64,000 bases of DNA from Legionella brunensis. Its GTDB lineage: Bacteria > Pseudomonadota > Gammaproteobacteria > Legionellales > Legionellaceae. Below, in pieces: positions 20,372 to 29,712 of the stretch. The notes under the pieces were generated by a model that made no database searches, was not told where the DNA came from, and saw only the letters and a list, made by a program, of their open reading frames with translations. Location: the NCBI RefSeq assembly GCF_001467025.1, contig NZ_LNXV01000004.1, forward strand, positions 122,401-186,400. The letters are read 5' to 3'. The translations under genes and the position numbers were made by a program. How positions within the stretch are numbered: position 1 is the first letter of the stretch; each line of letters begins with the position of its first letter.

Positions 20372-21949
20372 ATGAGAAATATTAAACAGAAGCCGCTCGT
20401 TATTCTTGATTTTGGTTCACAGTATACGCAGTTAATTGCAAGAAGAGTAAGAGAAATGGGGGTTTATTGTGAAATTCATCCCTATAATATCAATTCTGAA
20501 GCATTACAAGCTTTAAAACCCTGTGGTGTTGTTTTATCCGGGGGGCCTTCTACCGTTACCCTAGAGGCTAACCCTAGGGCACCTGAATGGCTGTTTAAGT
20601 CAGATTTACCTCTACTTGGTATTTGCTATGGCATGCAAACCATGGCAGTGCAATTAGGAGGCGAGGTACAGTCTTCTAATATTCGCGAATTTGGTTATGC
20701 CGAACTGCGGTTGCATAGTCATAGCCCCTTGCTAGAAAGTATTGAAGATCGTACTACAGTTGATGGTGATGCTTTATTAGATGTGTGGATGAGTCATGGA
20801 GATAAAGTAACTCGTTTGCCTCCTGATTTTGAAATAATCTGTGAAACACGTAATGCTCCTATCGCTGGCATGGCACATAAGTCACGACATTGGTATGGTT
20901 TGCAGTTTCATCCTGAAGTCACACATACCTTACAAGGATTACGTATTTTACAACGTTTTGTAATTGATATTTGCCAGGCTGAAGCAAATTGGACTGCTGA
21001 TAATATCATTGAGCAAGCAATAGCAGCCATTCGCCAACAAGTTGGTAAAGAACAAGTTTTGCTTGGACTTTCTGGTGGCGTAGATTCTTCAGTGGTGGCT
21101 GCATTGTTACACAAAGCTATTGGAGAACAATTAGTATGTGTATTCGTTGATACTGGTTTGTTACGACTCAACGAAAAAGAACAAGTCATGACCATGTTTG
21201 GTGAGCATCTTGGGATACGTATTATTGCGGTTGATGCAGGAGAAAAATTTTTAAAAGCTTTAGAAGGGATCGATTGTCCTGAAAAGAAGCGAAAAGTCAT
21301 TGGTCATACATTTATTGAAGTCTTTGATGAGGAAGCACAACGCCTTCCAAATGTGAAATGGCTAGCTCAAGGTACAATTTATCCGGATGTTATTGAATCC
21401 GCTGCTACAAAAAACAATGGCGCGTCGATGGTCATTAAATCCCATCATAATGTAGGTGGTTTGCCTGAAACTTTAAAGTTAAAGTTATTAGAACCTATTC
21501 GCGAATTATTTAAGGATGAGGTACGAAAAATAGGTTTAGAGCTTGGTTTACCTTACGATATGGTATATCGCCATCCGTTTCCTGGGCCTGGCCTTGGTGT
21601 GCGTATTTTAGGTGAAGTTAAGAAAGAATATGCGGATATTTTGCGTCAAGCAGATGCTATTTTTATTGAGGAATTAAAAGAAACGGGATTATATCAAAAA
21701 GTTAGCCAAGCTTTTGCTGTTTTTCTACCTATTAAAAGCGTTGGAGTGATGGGTGATGGTCGTCGTTATGATTATGTTATTTGTCTTCGAGCGGTCGAAA
21801 CAGTCGATTTCATGACAGCTCATTGGGCTCACTTGCCCTGGGACTTTTTAGCAAATGTTTCTAATCGTATTATTAATGAAGTGGCTTATGTGTCTCGCGT
21901 AACTTACGACATTTCCGGCAAACCGCCAGCGACTATCGAATGGGAGTAA
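20372..21949 (+). CDS. guaA: GMP synthase (glutamine-hydrolysing) GuaA
   Basis: Converts XMP to GMP using ATP and glutamine. The 525 residues contain a class I glutamine amidotransferase domain (nucleophile in [10 protein letters not shown] near residue 87; H-x-E in QFHPEVTHT near 178). The ATP-pyrophosphatase P-loop SGGVDSSV is near 234, and a C-terminal dimerisation domain ends in the usual PPATIEWE. It starts two bases after the guaB stop. Confidence 0.97.
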   Translation: MRNIKQKPLVILDFGSQYTQLIARRVREMGVYCEIHPYNINSEALQALKPCGVVLSGGPSTVTLEANPRAPEWLFKSDLPLLGICYGMQTMAVQLGGEVQSSNIREFGYAELRLHSHSPLLESIEDRTTVDGDALLDVWMSHGDKVTRLPPDFEIICETRNAPIAGMAHKSRHWYGLQFHPEVTHTLQGLRILQRFVIDICQAEANWTADNIIEQAIAAIRQQVGKEQVLLGLSGGVDSSVVAALLHKAIGEQLVCVFVDTGLLRLNEKEQVMTMFGEHLGIRIIAVDAGEKFLKALEGIDCPEKKRKVIGHTFIEVFDEEAQRLPNVKWLAQGTIYPDVIESAATKNNGASMVIKSHHNVGGLPETLKLKLLEPIRELFKDEVRKIGLELGLPYDMVYRHPFPGPGLGVRILGEVKKEYADILRQADAIFIEELKETGLYQKVSQAFAVFLPIKSVGVMGDGRRYDYVICLRAVETVDFMTAHWAHLPWDFLANVSNRIINEVAYVSRVTYDISGKPPATIEWE

Positions 21950-21953
21950 ATAA

Positions 21954-22073
21954 ACTTCTTTCCAAACTCGCAGAATAGCGAGGAGATTTGGCGTATAGGA
22001 TCGGAGTGTACACGCACATACTTGAGGATTTGAGTATCGATGAAGCAATTCCCAGTAGAGTTTGGAAAGAAGT
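21954..22073. repeat. MITE-like element with 16-bp terminal inverted repeats, entering the tadA 5' end
   Basis: The left end ACTTCTTTCCAAACTC (21954-21969) and the right end GAGTTTGGAAAGAAGT (22058-22073) are perfect reverse complements, 120 bp end to end. No coding capacity for a transposase. The element begins 4 bases after the guaA stop and contains the apparent tadA start codon (22040). Short dispersed repeats of this general kind occur in Legionella genomes; from memory this ending looks familiar, but copy number was not checked. Confidence 0.7.
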
Positions 22074-22522
22074 CTAATGATTCTTTTTGGATGACCAAGG
22101 CTTATGAGCTTGCAGTAAAGGCAAAAGAGCAAGGTGAAGTACCAGTAGGAGCTGTTCTAATCGATACGGATAATAATTTATTAGGATATGGCTGGAATCA
22201 AGTGTTACAAAATAATGATCCTTGCGCTCATGCTGAATTAATTGCTATTAGAAAGGCAGCAACACAAATTCAGAACTATCGATTAATAGATACTACTTTA
22301 TATGTGACTTTAGAACCCTGTGTGATGTGTGCCGGGGCTCTTGTTCATGCTCGTATAAAGCGTTTAGTCTTTGCAACACGTGACTTTAAAGCAGGAGCGG
22401 CAGGATCAGTGTATAACTTGTTACAAGGCTACCCCTTAAATCATCAAGTACACATTGATGAAGGGGTTATGCAAGAAAATTGTGCTCACTTATTGGCAGA
22501 CTTCTTTAAAGAGCGTCGTTAA
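22040..22522 (+). CDS. tadA: tRNA-specific adenosine deaminase TadA
   Basis: Deaminates A34 of tRNA-Arg(ACG) to inosine. The zinc site is complete: HAELIAI near residue 58 (His ligand and catalytic Glu) and PCVMCAGA near residue 89 (two Cys). The family N-terminus aligns at about DSFWMTKAYELA. I use the ATG at 22040, with GAGGA 11 bases upstream; it adds about 12 residues encoded by the MITE-like repeat. The next in-frame ATG (22091) lacks a ribosome site and would trim conserved residues. It converges on glnD with an 8-base gap. Confidence 0.93.
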   Translation: MKQFPVEFGKKSNDSFWMTKAYELAVKAKEQGEVPVGAVLIDTDNNLLGYGWNQVLQNNDPCAHAELIAIRKAATQIQNYRLIDTTLYVTLEPCVMCAGALVHARIKRLVFATRDFKAGAAGSVYNLLQGYPLNHQVHIDEGVMQENCAHLLADFFKERR

Positions 22523-22530
22523 AGTGAGCT

Positions 22531-25125
22531 CTACAAGAGAGTAATTGAACTCACATCAAACAATTCATGAGTTAACATTTGCTTTAAGCTTTCTTTCTCT
22601 TCCTTATTTAAGGGGTTTCCAGCCTTTGTTGTTATAAAAAACATATCTTCGACACGTTCGCCAAAAGTCGCAATTTTTGCATTATGAAGACTAATATTCT
22701 GAGTTAAAAAAACACGACTGATGCTAGCAAGTAGCCCTGGACGGTCAGAAGTAATTAAAAATAACCTGGTATGATGAAGTTGGTTATCTTCGCTAAAATT
22801 TATTTGTGGCCTTAAATTAAAATGGGCTTGGGTGCGCGAAATTCTACGTCTTATAATAGTGGGTAGCTCTTTCACATTGGCTAATTGTTCAGTCAGGGCC
22901 TTTTGAATTGCAGCACTACGGTTCTTATCAAAGAAAGCCTGATGTTGTTCATCGAGAATGATATAGGTATCTAAATCATAATTATTATCACAAGTTAAAA
23001 TAGTGGCCTCTTGAATTGTCGCATAGTGATTGCTTAAGACAGTTGTGGTGATGGTGAATCGTTCATCGCTGTGAGGCATATAAATAAATACTTCCGTGCC
23101 TCCTTGACTGTGGTGAGGCATGATGAGTACGAGTGGGTATTCTTTGCAATTAATAATGGCTTGAGTATGTTTTGCAATAATCTCGGCTGGCTCGTGCAGA
23201 AAATATCTTTTTTTAAAATTAGCCCACAACTTCTCAATGTTTTCTTGAGAAAAGCCTTTCTTAAGTAAAATCTTCATGGCTTGATTTTTGCGTAGGCTAA
23301 CGACGGCTGCCTCATCAAGCAAATCCTTTTCCTGCATTGCCAACTTTGCCCCACGGTATAACTCTTTTAACAAGGAGTCTCTCCAGGTATTCCAGAGTTT
23401 TTGATTTGTGGCACAAATGTCTGCGACAGTAAGTAAATAAAGATAATCCAGAAATTCTGCTTGAGGTAAAAGTGAACAAAATTGCTGAATTGTTTTGGGA
23501 TCATAAATATCTTGCCGTTGTGCGGTTTGCGACATCAGCAAATGGTTTCGTACTAACCAAACCAGCAATTCTCTTTCGTTATTGTTTAAGCCATGACGAT
23601 GGGCGAATTGGTCTGCTTCTTCTGCACCCAATTCGGAGTGATCGCCTCCTCGCCCTTTAGCTATGTCATGAAAGAGGGCTGCTAAATACAGAATTTCACG
23701 TTGTTTAATAGAGGGCATTAACTGAGCTGCTAAGGGAAATTGTTCGGCATATTCGATTTTTAGGAAACGAGCAAGATTACGAATAACGAACAGTGTATGT
23801 TGATCAACGGTATAAACATGAAATAAATCGTATTGCATCTGTCCTGTAACTGCTGCAAAACAATCAAGATAATGGCTTAGGATTCCATAGCGATTCATGT
23901 GGTGCAAAGGTTCATAGGGATCTTCGGCCGTTTTGAAGATATTAAGAAAACAGTCGGTGGCAGCTTTGGATGTACGAAATTTTTTATTAAATAAATAAAG
24001 ATTCTGGCGGATTAGGCGAATAGTGCTGGCACGGACCCCTTCAATGTTAGGACATTTAGCAATCCATAAAAATAGCTCCAGTAAAGCCAGGGGCTTTTGA
24101 GTAAAAATTTGGGAGTGTTTAGCTTCAATGTAGTAATTGGCCAATTGAAAATTATTATCAAGGGAAATAATTTTCTGTTTTTGATGGTAAACAATAGCTT
24201 CAGCAAACCACTGCAGTAGCATTTCATTAAGCTCTCGAATGCGTTTTATTATTTTAAAATACGCTTTCATAAATTGTTCAATGGCTAAGGAGTGAGTTTT
24301 ATCAGCAAAACCAAACAGATTGGCTAATTTAACTTGATGGTCAAACAATAATCGCTCTTCGTCCTTTCCTGCAAACATGTGAAGGGCAAAGCGAACTCGC
24401 CATAAGAAATGCTGACATAATATAAGCTCTTCATATTCTTTATCAGTAATAAAGCCGCTACCAATGACTTCAGCTAATTTATTAATACCGAAATGACGTT
24501 TACAAATGTTTAATAAAATATGAAGATCTCTTAACCCTCCTGGCCCATTTTTTACATTGGGCTCAAGATTATAAGCAGTTTCTCCGTACTTTGCATAACG
24601 CTGGTATTGTTCTTGTTTTTTGGCAAAAAAATAATCTTTGCTGGGCCACATATGCAATGAATGCGTCTTGTAGGCTAGCTCTTCCATTAATGCGCCGCGA
24701 CCAGCAACCAAATGCATATCAAGGATGCTTGAAATTACACTTAAGTCTTGACTAGCGAGATCCGCACAGGCATCCACACTGGTTATTTGATGGCTGATAT
24801 CTAATCCAATATCCCAACAATTTTGAATAAAGGCTTGGGCACGTTGAGAGTGAGTTTTTGAAATTGTTTCAGTGTGCAGCAAAAGTAAATCAATGTCAGA
24901 ATGGAGTTGCAGTTCGCGGCGCCCATAACCGCCAAGGGCTAACAAGCAAAATTTATTACCAAGGTGTAATTTGTTTTGGTGAAATAGCGTGAGGAGCACG
25001 TCATCAATAAAGTTAACAAGTTTATTAGTGATTGTAGTAATGCTGGCTTTTTGACGAAATTCATTGCACAGCTCTTCCTTGAACTGTTTGATTGATTGTT
25101 TTAATACTTGATTATCGTTCTTCAT
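22531..25125 (-). CDS. glnD: [Protein-PII] uridylyltransferase/uridylyl-removing enzyme GlnD
   Basis: Bifunctional nitrogen sensor that uridylylates PII proteins when glutamine is low and reverses this when it is high. The 864 residues show the nucleotidyltransferase motif GGYGRRELQLHSDIDLL (near residues 68-84), an HD hydrolase domain (LFHDIAKGRGGDHSE) in the middle, and two C-terminal ACT domains, the last with SDRPGLLASISRVF. Its first 14 bases overlap the end of map, so the two are coupled. Length and order are typical. Confidence 0.96.
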   Translation of the reverse strand: MKNDNQVLKQSIKQFKEELCNEFRQKASITTITNKLVNFIDDVLLTLFHQNKLHLGNKFCLLALGGYGRRELQLHSDIDLLLLHTETISKTHSQRAQAFIQNCWDIGLDISHQITSVDACADLASQDLSVISSILDMHLVAGRGALMEELAYKTHSLHMWPSKDYFFAKKQEQYQRYAKYGETAYNLEPNVKNGPGGLRDLHILLNICKRHFGINKLAEVIGSGFITDKEYEELILCQHFLWRVRFALHMFAGKDEERLLFDHQVKLANLFGFADKTHSLAIEQFMKAYFKIIKRIRELNEMLLQWFAEAIVYHQKQKIISLDNNFQLANYYIEAKHSQIFTQKPLALLELFLWIAKCPNIEGVRASTIRLIRQNLYLFNKKFRTSKAATDCFLNIFKTAEDPYEPLHHMNRYGILSHYLDCFAAVTGQMQYDLFHVYTVDQHTLFVIRNLARFLKIEYAEQFPLAAQLMPSIKQREILYLAALFHDIAKGRGGDHSELGAEEADQFAHRHGLNNNERELLVWLVRNHLLMSQTAQRQDIYDPKTIQQFCSLLPQAEFLDYLYLLTVADICATNQKLWNTWRDSLLKELYRGAKLAMQEKDLLDEAAVVSLRKNQAMKILLKKGFSQENIEKLWANFKKRYFLHEPAEIIAKHTQAIINCKEYPLVLIMPHHSQGGTEVFIYMPHSDERFTITTTVLSNHYATIQEATILTCDNNYDLDTYIILDEQHQAFFDKNRSAAIQKALTEQLANVKELPTIIRRRISRTQAHFNLRPQINFSEDNQLHHTRLFLITSDRPGLLASISRVFLTQNISLHNAKIATFGERVEDMFFITTKAGNPLNKEEKESLKQMLTHELFDVSSITLL

Positions 25126-25876
25126 TACGTAAGGTTAAAATTTCAACCCCATCTTCAGTTACCAGCAAAGTATGTTCCCACTGTGCTGAAAGACTATGAT
25201 CCTTTGTAACAACAGTCCAATTATCGGGCAATAGGCGCGTATGATGCTTGCCGACGTTAACCATTGGCTCAATGGTAAAGGTCATGCCAGGTTTTAAGAT
25301 TTCCCCAGTGCCAGGTGTGCCATAGTGAAGAACTTGAGGATCCTCATGAAAAATGCGGCCAATTCCATGCCCACAGTACTCACGAACTACTGAGCAACGG
25401 TTTTTTTCTGCATGCTGCTGAATAGCATGGCCTATATCACCTAAACGAACTCCTGGTTTTACCATATTAATACCAATCCACAAGCAGTCATGGGCAATAT
25501 TTACAACATGTTTGGCCTTCACCGACGGAGTTCCAACAAAAAACATTTTGCTTGTGTCGCCATGGTATTCATCTTTAATCACTGTCACATCAATGTTAAT
25601 AATATCTCCGTCCTTTAATACTTTTTTACTTGGGATACCATGACAAACCACGTGATTAATGGATGTGCAAATAGATTTGGGAAAACCGTTATAATTTAAG
25701 GGGGCGGGAATAGCTTTTTGTTCATTCACAATATAATTATGGCAAATTGTATTTAATTCATCAGTACTAACCCCTTCTTTAACATAGGGGCCGATCATTT
25801 CCAAAACTTCCGCTGCAAGCTTGCCTGCAACACGCATTTTCTCAATTTCTTCAGGGGTTTTAATTGTTACTGCCAT
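25112..25876 (-). CDS. map: Methionine aminopeptidase, type I
   Basis: Removes the initiator methionine from nascent proteins. The 254 residues contain all metal ligands in order: Asp in NIDVTVIKDEYHGDTSKMF, His in CGHGIGRIFHEDPQ, Glu in TIEPMVN and Glu in QWEHTLLV. The gene lies upstream of and overlaps glnD. In many gammaproteobacteria map is transcribed away from rpsB across a short spacer; here 6.5 kb of accessory DNA lies between them. Confidence 0.97.
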   Translation of the reverse strand: MAVTIKTPEEIEKMRVAGKLAAEVLEMIGPYVKEGVSTDELNTICHNYIVNEQKAIPAPLNYNGFPKSICTSINHVVCHGIPSKKVLKDGDIINIDVTVIKDEYHGDTSKMFFVGTPSVKAKHVVNIAHDCLWIGINMVKPGVRLGDIGHAIQQHAEKNRCSVVREYCGHGIGRIFHEDPQVLHYGTPGTGEILKPGMTFTIEPMVNVGKHHTRLLPDNWTVVTKDHSLSAQWEHTLLVTEDGVEILTLRNEER

Positions 25877-25959
25877 GGTTTAATCCGCAAAAATATAATA
25901 GTAGCACAAGCATTCTTCTCGTCGAATAAAATTAAGAACATTTTAATATGTAATAAAAA

Positions 25960-26190
25960 TTATCTTGGTTGCATATCCAATAATAGCGATGATAGATGCA
26001 TCCTATCTTTGTGCAAAAAGAAAAATTGTTTAGCACAGATATCCTATAGGAATTGGACATTTAGTAATCTAATGGATGGAGTCTTACTTTCATCCATCCA
26101 CCTGCATTTTTATTCCCAATAAGGGAATTATAGCTATTTTGCAAAATACAAGGGTGATAAGGGGGTTAAGCTGGCGAGGCTAATGATTAA
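25960..26190 (+). pseudogene. Decayed fragment of an ankyrin-type gene (shorter copy)
   Basis: This otherwise empty 398-bp spacer (25877-26274) carries two patches resembling the larger pseudogene downstream. CCAATAATAGCGATG near 25979 resembles sequence near 29680. The stretch 26096-26190, around CACCTGCATTT and TTTGCAAAATAC, aligns base by base (about three quarters identical by eye) with 30228-30320. The frame is destroyed. I read it as an internally deleted paralogue or duplicate of that gene. Confidence 0.55.
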
Positions 26191-26280
26191 TTAATCACTC
26201 ACATGTGTAATAATAAATTTTATTGAATTTATTTTAATCTAGAAGTACAATTTAAGGTTTTTTAATTACAGAGGGTGAAT

Positions 26281-27594
26281 ATGACAAGGTTTTATAAAGA
26301 CTTTGCACAAGAATTAGTTCGATATTTGCCAGTGGCAACAATTGCTAATCTAACACGCACATCAAAATTCAATAACCAACTATTTCAACCTTTTTTAAAT
26401 AAAATTAAAGTTTGCACTACATTTCTGTCTCACGTTGTACAAGGAGATCCAGATCAATTAGTAAAGCTTTTAACTCCAACAACGACTCACCTATTATTCG
26501 AGAAAGCAGATATAAAAGACCTTCGTGATCGCTTTTTTTATAATGTTTCGCCTTATCAGCTCATAACGTTTCTCTGTGATGATGAGATGAAGAAGAAAAT
26601 CCTACCCTTAGTCCCCAAACATCTGGAAAAAAAACGTATTGAGCAAGAGGCGGAGCTGGATATTGGTGGTGCGGATTTGGTCAAAATGAAAGATGACCCT
26701 GAATTGATAGCAAATCAGAATTTCAATGGTATTACTGAATTTAAAACACAATATGTTTTATCGAATCAGACAATAGAGTTAATATTTCCCTTGCTTGAAA
26801 ATAAAGATGGGATTATTTATTACGAAGATTCAAGCGGTATCATAAATTTCTACTATGCTAATCGCGAAACCCAAATGGTTACTCTTATCACACCCGAAAT
26901 CAATTCCGAATTTGAACAGATCGCTTTCGATAAATTCAAGGCTTCCTTTGCGGCCATGGAAAATAATAGCAGCCGCCGTTCAAATGATGAGGAGCACCAA
27001 TTAATTGCCCAAATCCTACGACATACATTAAAGCGAAAAGGAATTTGCTATGAATGTAATGGGATAAAATACCAAGATAGTCGAACTGAATTTCGGCTTA
27101 TTAATGCTTATCGGACTTGTATTAGGCTTTACGATGAGGCTCTCCAGAATGGCCAGTGGAATAAGGCTGATGACTATTGGCGTAAGGAAGTTGGAAAAGC
27201 CCAAGGTTATGAAATATGGGTACTGCAGCGTCTGTGTGAGTTAAACCGTCCATTTACGTTACCTCTTATTCAATTAGATGAGTTCAAACGTGGATTCACA
27301 GTATACAATTATCAAATGAATAAAGAAGAATCTCTTGTTTCAGACGGGAAACTTGATGCTAATTTAGGTACACATTTTGCCATATATAAGGGAGCATCGT
27401 GGCGGGCTAGTGCGCGCAACACAGGCTCATGGAAAGTAGGGATCTCGTGGAGTGCAGCTGCTCCTCGGTTACTACTAGATCTAATTGCAGTCTGTAATTT
27501 TGTAAAAGAGGCCAAGGAAAATAGGATGAATCACAAAAAGAAAGAAGATTCACAAGGTGTAATTCAGCACTATGTAGCTCAGTTCCTAGCTTGA
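26281..27594 (+). CDS. F-box-like N-terminus protein, unknown function; candidate effector
   Basis: Protein of 437 residues. I use ATG 26281 rather than GTG 26275 because GAGGG then lies at the usual distance. Residues about 8-40 (FAQELVRYLPVATIANLTRT) read like a weak F-box, the eukaryotic SKP1-binding helix bundle. HVVQGDPDQLVKLL (about 57-70) resembles the start of an ankyrin-type helix pair. The remainder is unrecognised; it contains a Cys-rich patch (GICYECNGIKY, near 256) and a basic C-terminal region. It lies in the insertion between map and rpsB and converges on the GT-B-like gene. Effector status is inferred from domain type and setting only. Confidence 0.6.
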   Translation: MTRFYKDFAQELVRYLPVATIANLTRTSKFNNQLFQPFLNKIKVCTTFLSHVVQGDPDQLVKLLTPTTTHLLFEKADIKDLRDRFFYNVSPYQLITFLCDDEMKKKILPLVPKHLEKKRIEQEAELDIGGADLVKMKDDPELIANQNFNGITEFKTQYVLSNQTIELIFPLLENKDGIIYYEDSSGIINFYYANRETQMVTLITPEINSEFEQIAFDKFKASFAAMENNSSRRSNDEEHQLIAQILRHTLKRKGICYECNGIKYQDSRTEFRLINAYRTCIRLYDEALQNGQWNKADDYWRKEVGKAQGYEIWVLQRLCELNRPFTLPLIQLDEFKRGFTVYNYQMNKEESLVSDGKLDANLGTHFAIYKGASWRASARNTGSWKVGISWSAAAPRLLLDLIAVCNFVKEAKENRMNHKKKEDSQGVIQHYVAQFLA

Positions 27595-27723
27595 AATAAG
27601 TGAAGGGACCCAGCATTTGCGAAAAAATTCCGCATAGTTTCTTCAAGAAATTCAATAGATTTTAATTTGAAATTTATGCGGGGCAATTGTCATAAGTTAT
27701 CTTTGGGTAAGCGACATGCTATC

Positions 27724-29541
27724 TCAAAATCCAGTCGTCATATCTGAGCCGAATTCTTCTTTGAGAGCTTCAGCTTCTTTATATTTCTCTTCAGAGGAAA
27801 GAGTTGGGCACTTTTGGAAGAAGGTGACTACTTTATCACGCAATACAAACTCAGGGGCTTTGGTTTCTTCTAAGTTGGAGCGTGTTTCTAATGTTTTCAT
27901 TAGCTCTTCATCTTTTTGAAAGAATTCAACTATCTCATCAATATTTCTAAATACCTTAGGAGGGCTATCTTGTTTTATTTGAATTTTAACCGGAAATTTA
28001 ACGTCCTTCTCCTCAATCTGACTAAGCAATTGAAAAACGGCTTTAATATAACGTCGATTAACTCTAAGTCCAGGATCTTTACGCATGGCTTTTTCTGCTT
28101 CATTGAGTGTCTCGGACTGCGTATGTTGCACATTCTCAAATAAAATCTCAGATGCTTGTTTGGAATAAGTCTCTTTGTCAGTAATTGCTTTAAAAAATAC
28201 ATCCATTTTGCTCTTATCGGGGCTTGGTTCAGGAATTAATGGAAGATTTACTAATTGATCTACTAGAGCAAGCACATCCTTTTTCTCTTCGTATAAGACA
28301 TTCTGCTCAAATTTATTTGCAATAAATTGAGCATTGGCTTTTTGTTCATTATGTCCATGAATTGGTAGAACCAACAAACGTGAATTATCATTTGCTTTTG
28401 TGTGTAGATAAGTAAATTCTCCAGTTGTTCCTGCACCTGCAGTTGTTATTCCATCGGCTTCAGCGATATAAGCCATATGCATGGCATTGTAATTTTTCCC
28501 TTGTATTGCTCCTTGGCCGCAAAATAAAAATACTTTGTTTGTATAATTAGGGTCGTTACTCTCAATTTTTTTGCGGATATGTTCGCCAATTGCTGGAGTG
28601 CTTGCATGAGCATAAATATAGACTACTTGTTTCACATCTTGTGGCTTTAAATTCTCAGGCCACATAACCCCTGCTTTTGTTGAACTGTACTCTTTTTTCA
28701 GGTCAATTCGAGCGCCATTACAATGCAAAACATCAATGACTAGTTTTTTTGCTTGCTCCTTGCTTGTGTCTTTAGAAATACCGAGCTTGCTCATTAAATC
28801 TTCCACGGTGGATAAGGTATTTTTATCTCCCAATTCCATATGAGAAATTTTTCCGCCACTTGCAGAAAGTACTTTTGCCAAGAGAGCATAACTACCTAAA
28901 AAATTCTTTTCATCATGAAGCAAAATGGCGTGATTTTGTTGATCTAGGCAGTGCTGTGGAGGAACACCGACTTCAATTGCTGCTTTTTGTAAATAAGGAT
29001 CCATATCCGTAAGAACATAGATTTTATCATTTTTATTTTGAAGTTCTTTGGATAAAGATTGCATCAAATGTTTAGCTGAAATGGTGAGGTCAGGCATCAC
29101 TTCACTATAAATAAACTGTGTAGGTAATAGATTAGATTGGTTTTCAGTTTGACTTGAAGGCCACAATGCACCGCACTCAATAATATCGCTGTTTTGATTT
29201 TTACTTCGCTCGGGATAATGTGCAAACCGGTCTAAAATTTTTGCATCATCTGAAGAGCCGTCTTTCTTTAAATACCCATACACGGATTTATCAGCAACAC
29301 TAAATACAACTTGTATGCCTTTTTCCTGCAATATATTTGTGATTCGATTGAGTTCAGGTCTATCAATATTTTCCCATTTTGGGGGGCAATGAAAAATTAC
29401 AGCATCATTTGTATGCAAATGCCCATCTTTAAGGGCCTGCTCAATGATACTAAAAGTTCTTCCAGTATGGCCGCCTCCAGTAGGTGAATAACCAACAACT
29501 AAAACCTTATCTGCATTATTTATGGCATCTTTAAGAGGCAT
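27724..29541 (-). CDS. GT-B/MurG-MGDG-synthase-like protein; candidate effector
   Basis: Protein of 605 residues from the ATG at 29541, preceded by ACGAAGA; a TTG 33 bases upstream has no ribosome site. The N-terminus VLVVGYSPTGGGHTGRTFSI matches the glycine-rich first loop of GT28-type glycosyltransferases such as MurG and MGDG synthase. GITTAGAGTTGEFTYL near residue 390 corresponds to their donor-binding loop. The last 150 residues are an extra helical domain, and the tail (SSEEKYKEAEALKEEFGSD) is glutamate-rich like the E-block secretion signals of Dot/Icm substrates. The inferred role is a sugar-nucleotide-using enzyme acting in the host; the acceptor is unknown. Confidence 0.65.
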   Translation of the reverse strand: MPLKDAINNADKVLVVGYSPTGGGHTGRTFSIIEQALKDGHLHTNDAVIFHCPPKWENIDRPELNRITNILQEKGIQVVFSVADKSVYGYLKKDGSSDDAKILDRFAHYPERSKNQNSDIIECGALWPSSQTENQSNLLPTQFIYSEVMPDLTISAKHLMQSLSKELQNKNDKIYVLTDMDPYLQKAAIEVGVPPQHCLDQQNHAILLHDEKNFLGSYALLAKVLSASGGKISHMELGDKNTLSTVEDLMSKLGISKDTSKEQAKKLVIDVLHCNGARIDLKKEYSSTKAGVMWPENLKPQDVKQVVYIYAHASTPAIGEHIRKKIESNDPNYTNKVFLFCGQGAIQGKNYNAMHMAYIAEADGITTAGAGTTGEFTYLHTKANDNSRLLVLPIHGHNEQKANAQFIANKFEQNVLYEEKKDVLALVDQLVNLPLIPEPSPDKSKMDVFFKAITDKETYSKQASEILFENVQHTQSETLNEAEKAMRKDPGLRVNRRYIKAVFQLLSQIEEKDVKFPVKIQIKQDSPPKVFRNIDEIVEFFQKDEELMKTLETRSNLEETKAPEFVLRDKVVTFFQKCPTLSSEEKYKEAEALKEEFGSDMTTGF

Positions 29542-29712
29542 GGCAATCTTCGTAAAAATAAAGTATATGATCAAAGAGTAGTGAATTTGCTCATTATGTC
29601 AAATTATGTTTCACTCGCTGTTTGTTGCATGAAAGGAGTGTGTAATGAGAATTTATCTTTTGGTTGCGTGCCCAATAATGTTTATGTTTTAATTGCACGC
29701 TAATTGATTTAA

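Noticed and set aside
21848-22132. Minus-strand frames across the guaA-tadA junction
   Set aside because: They run through the guaA end and the MITE-like repeat; the product is a shadow of known sequence.
26200-26270. TTAATTAAT-rich stretch as a PmrA box for the F-box-like gene
   Set aside because: AT-rich background makes such matches frequent; spacing to a -10 box did not fit.
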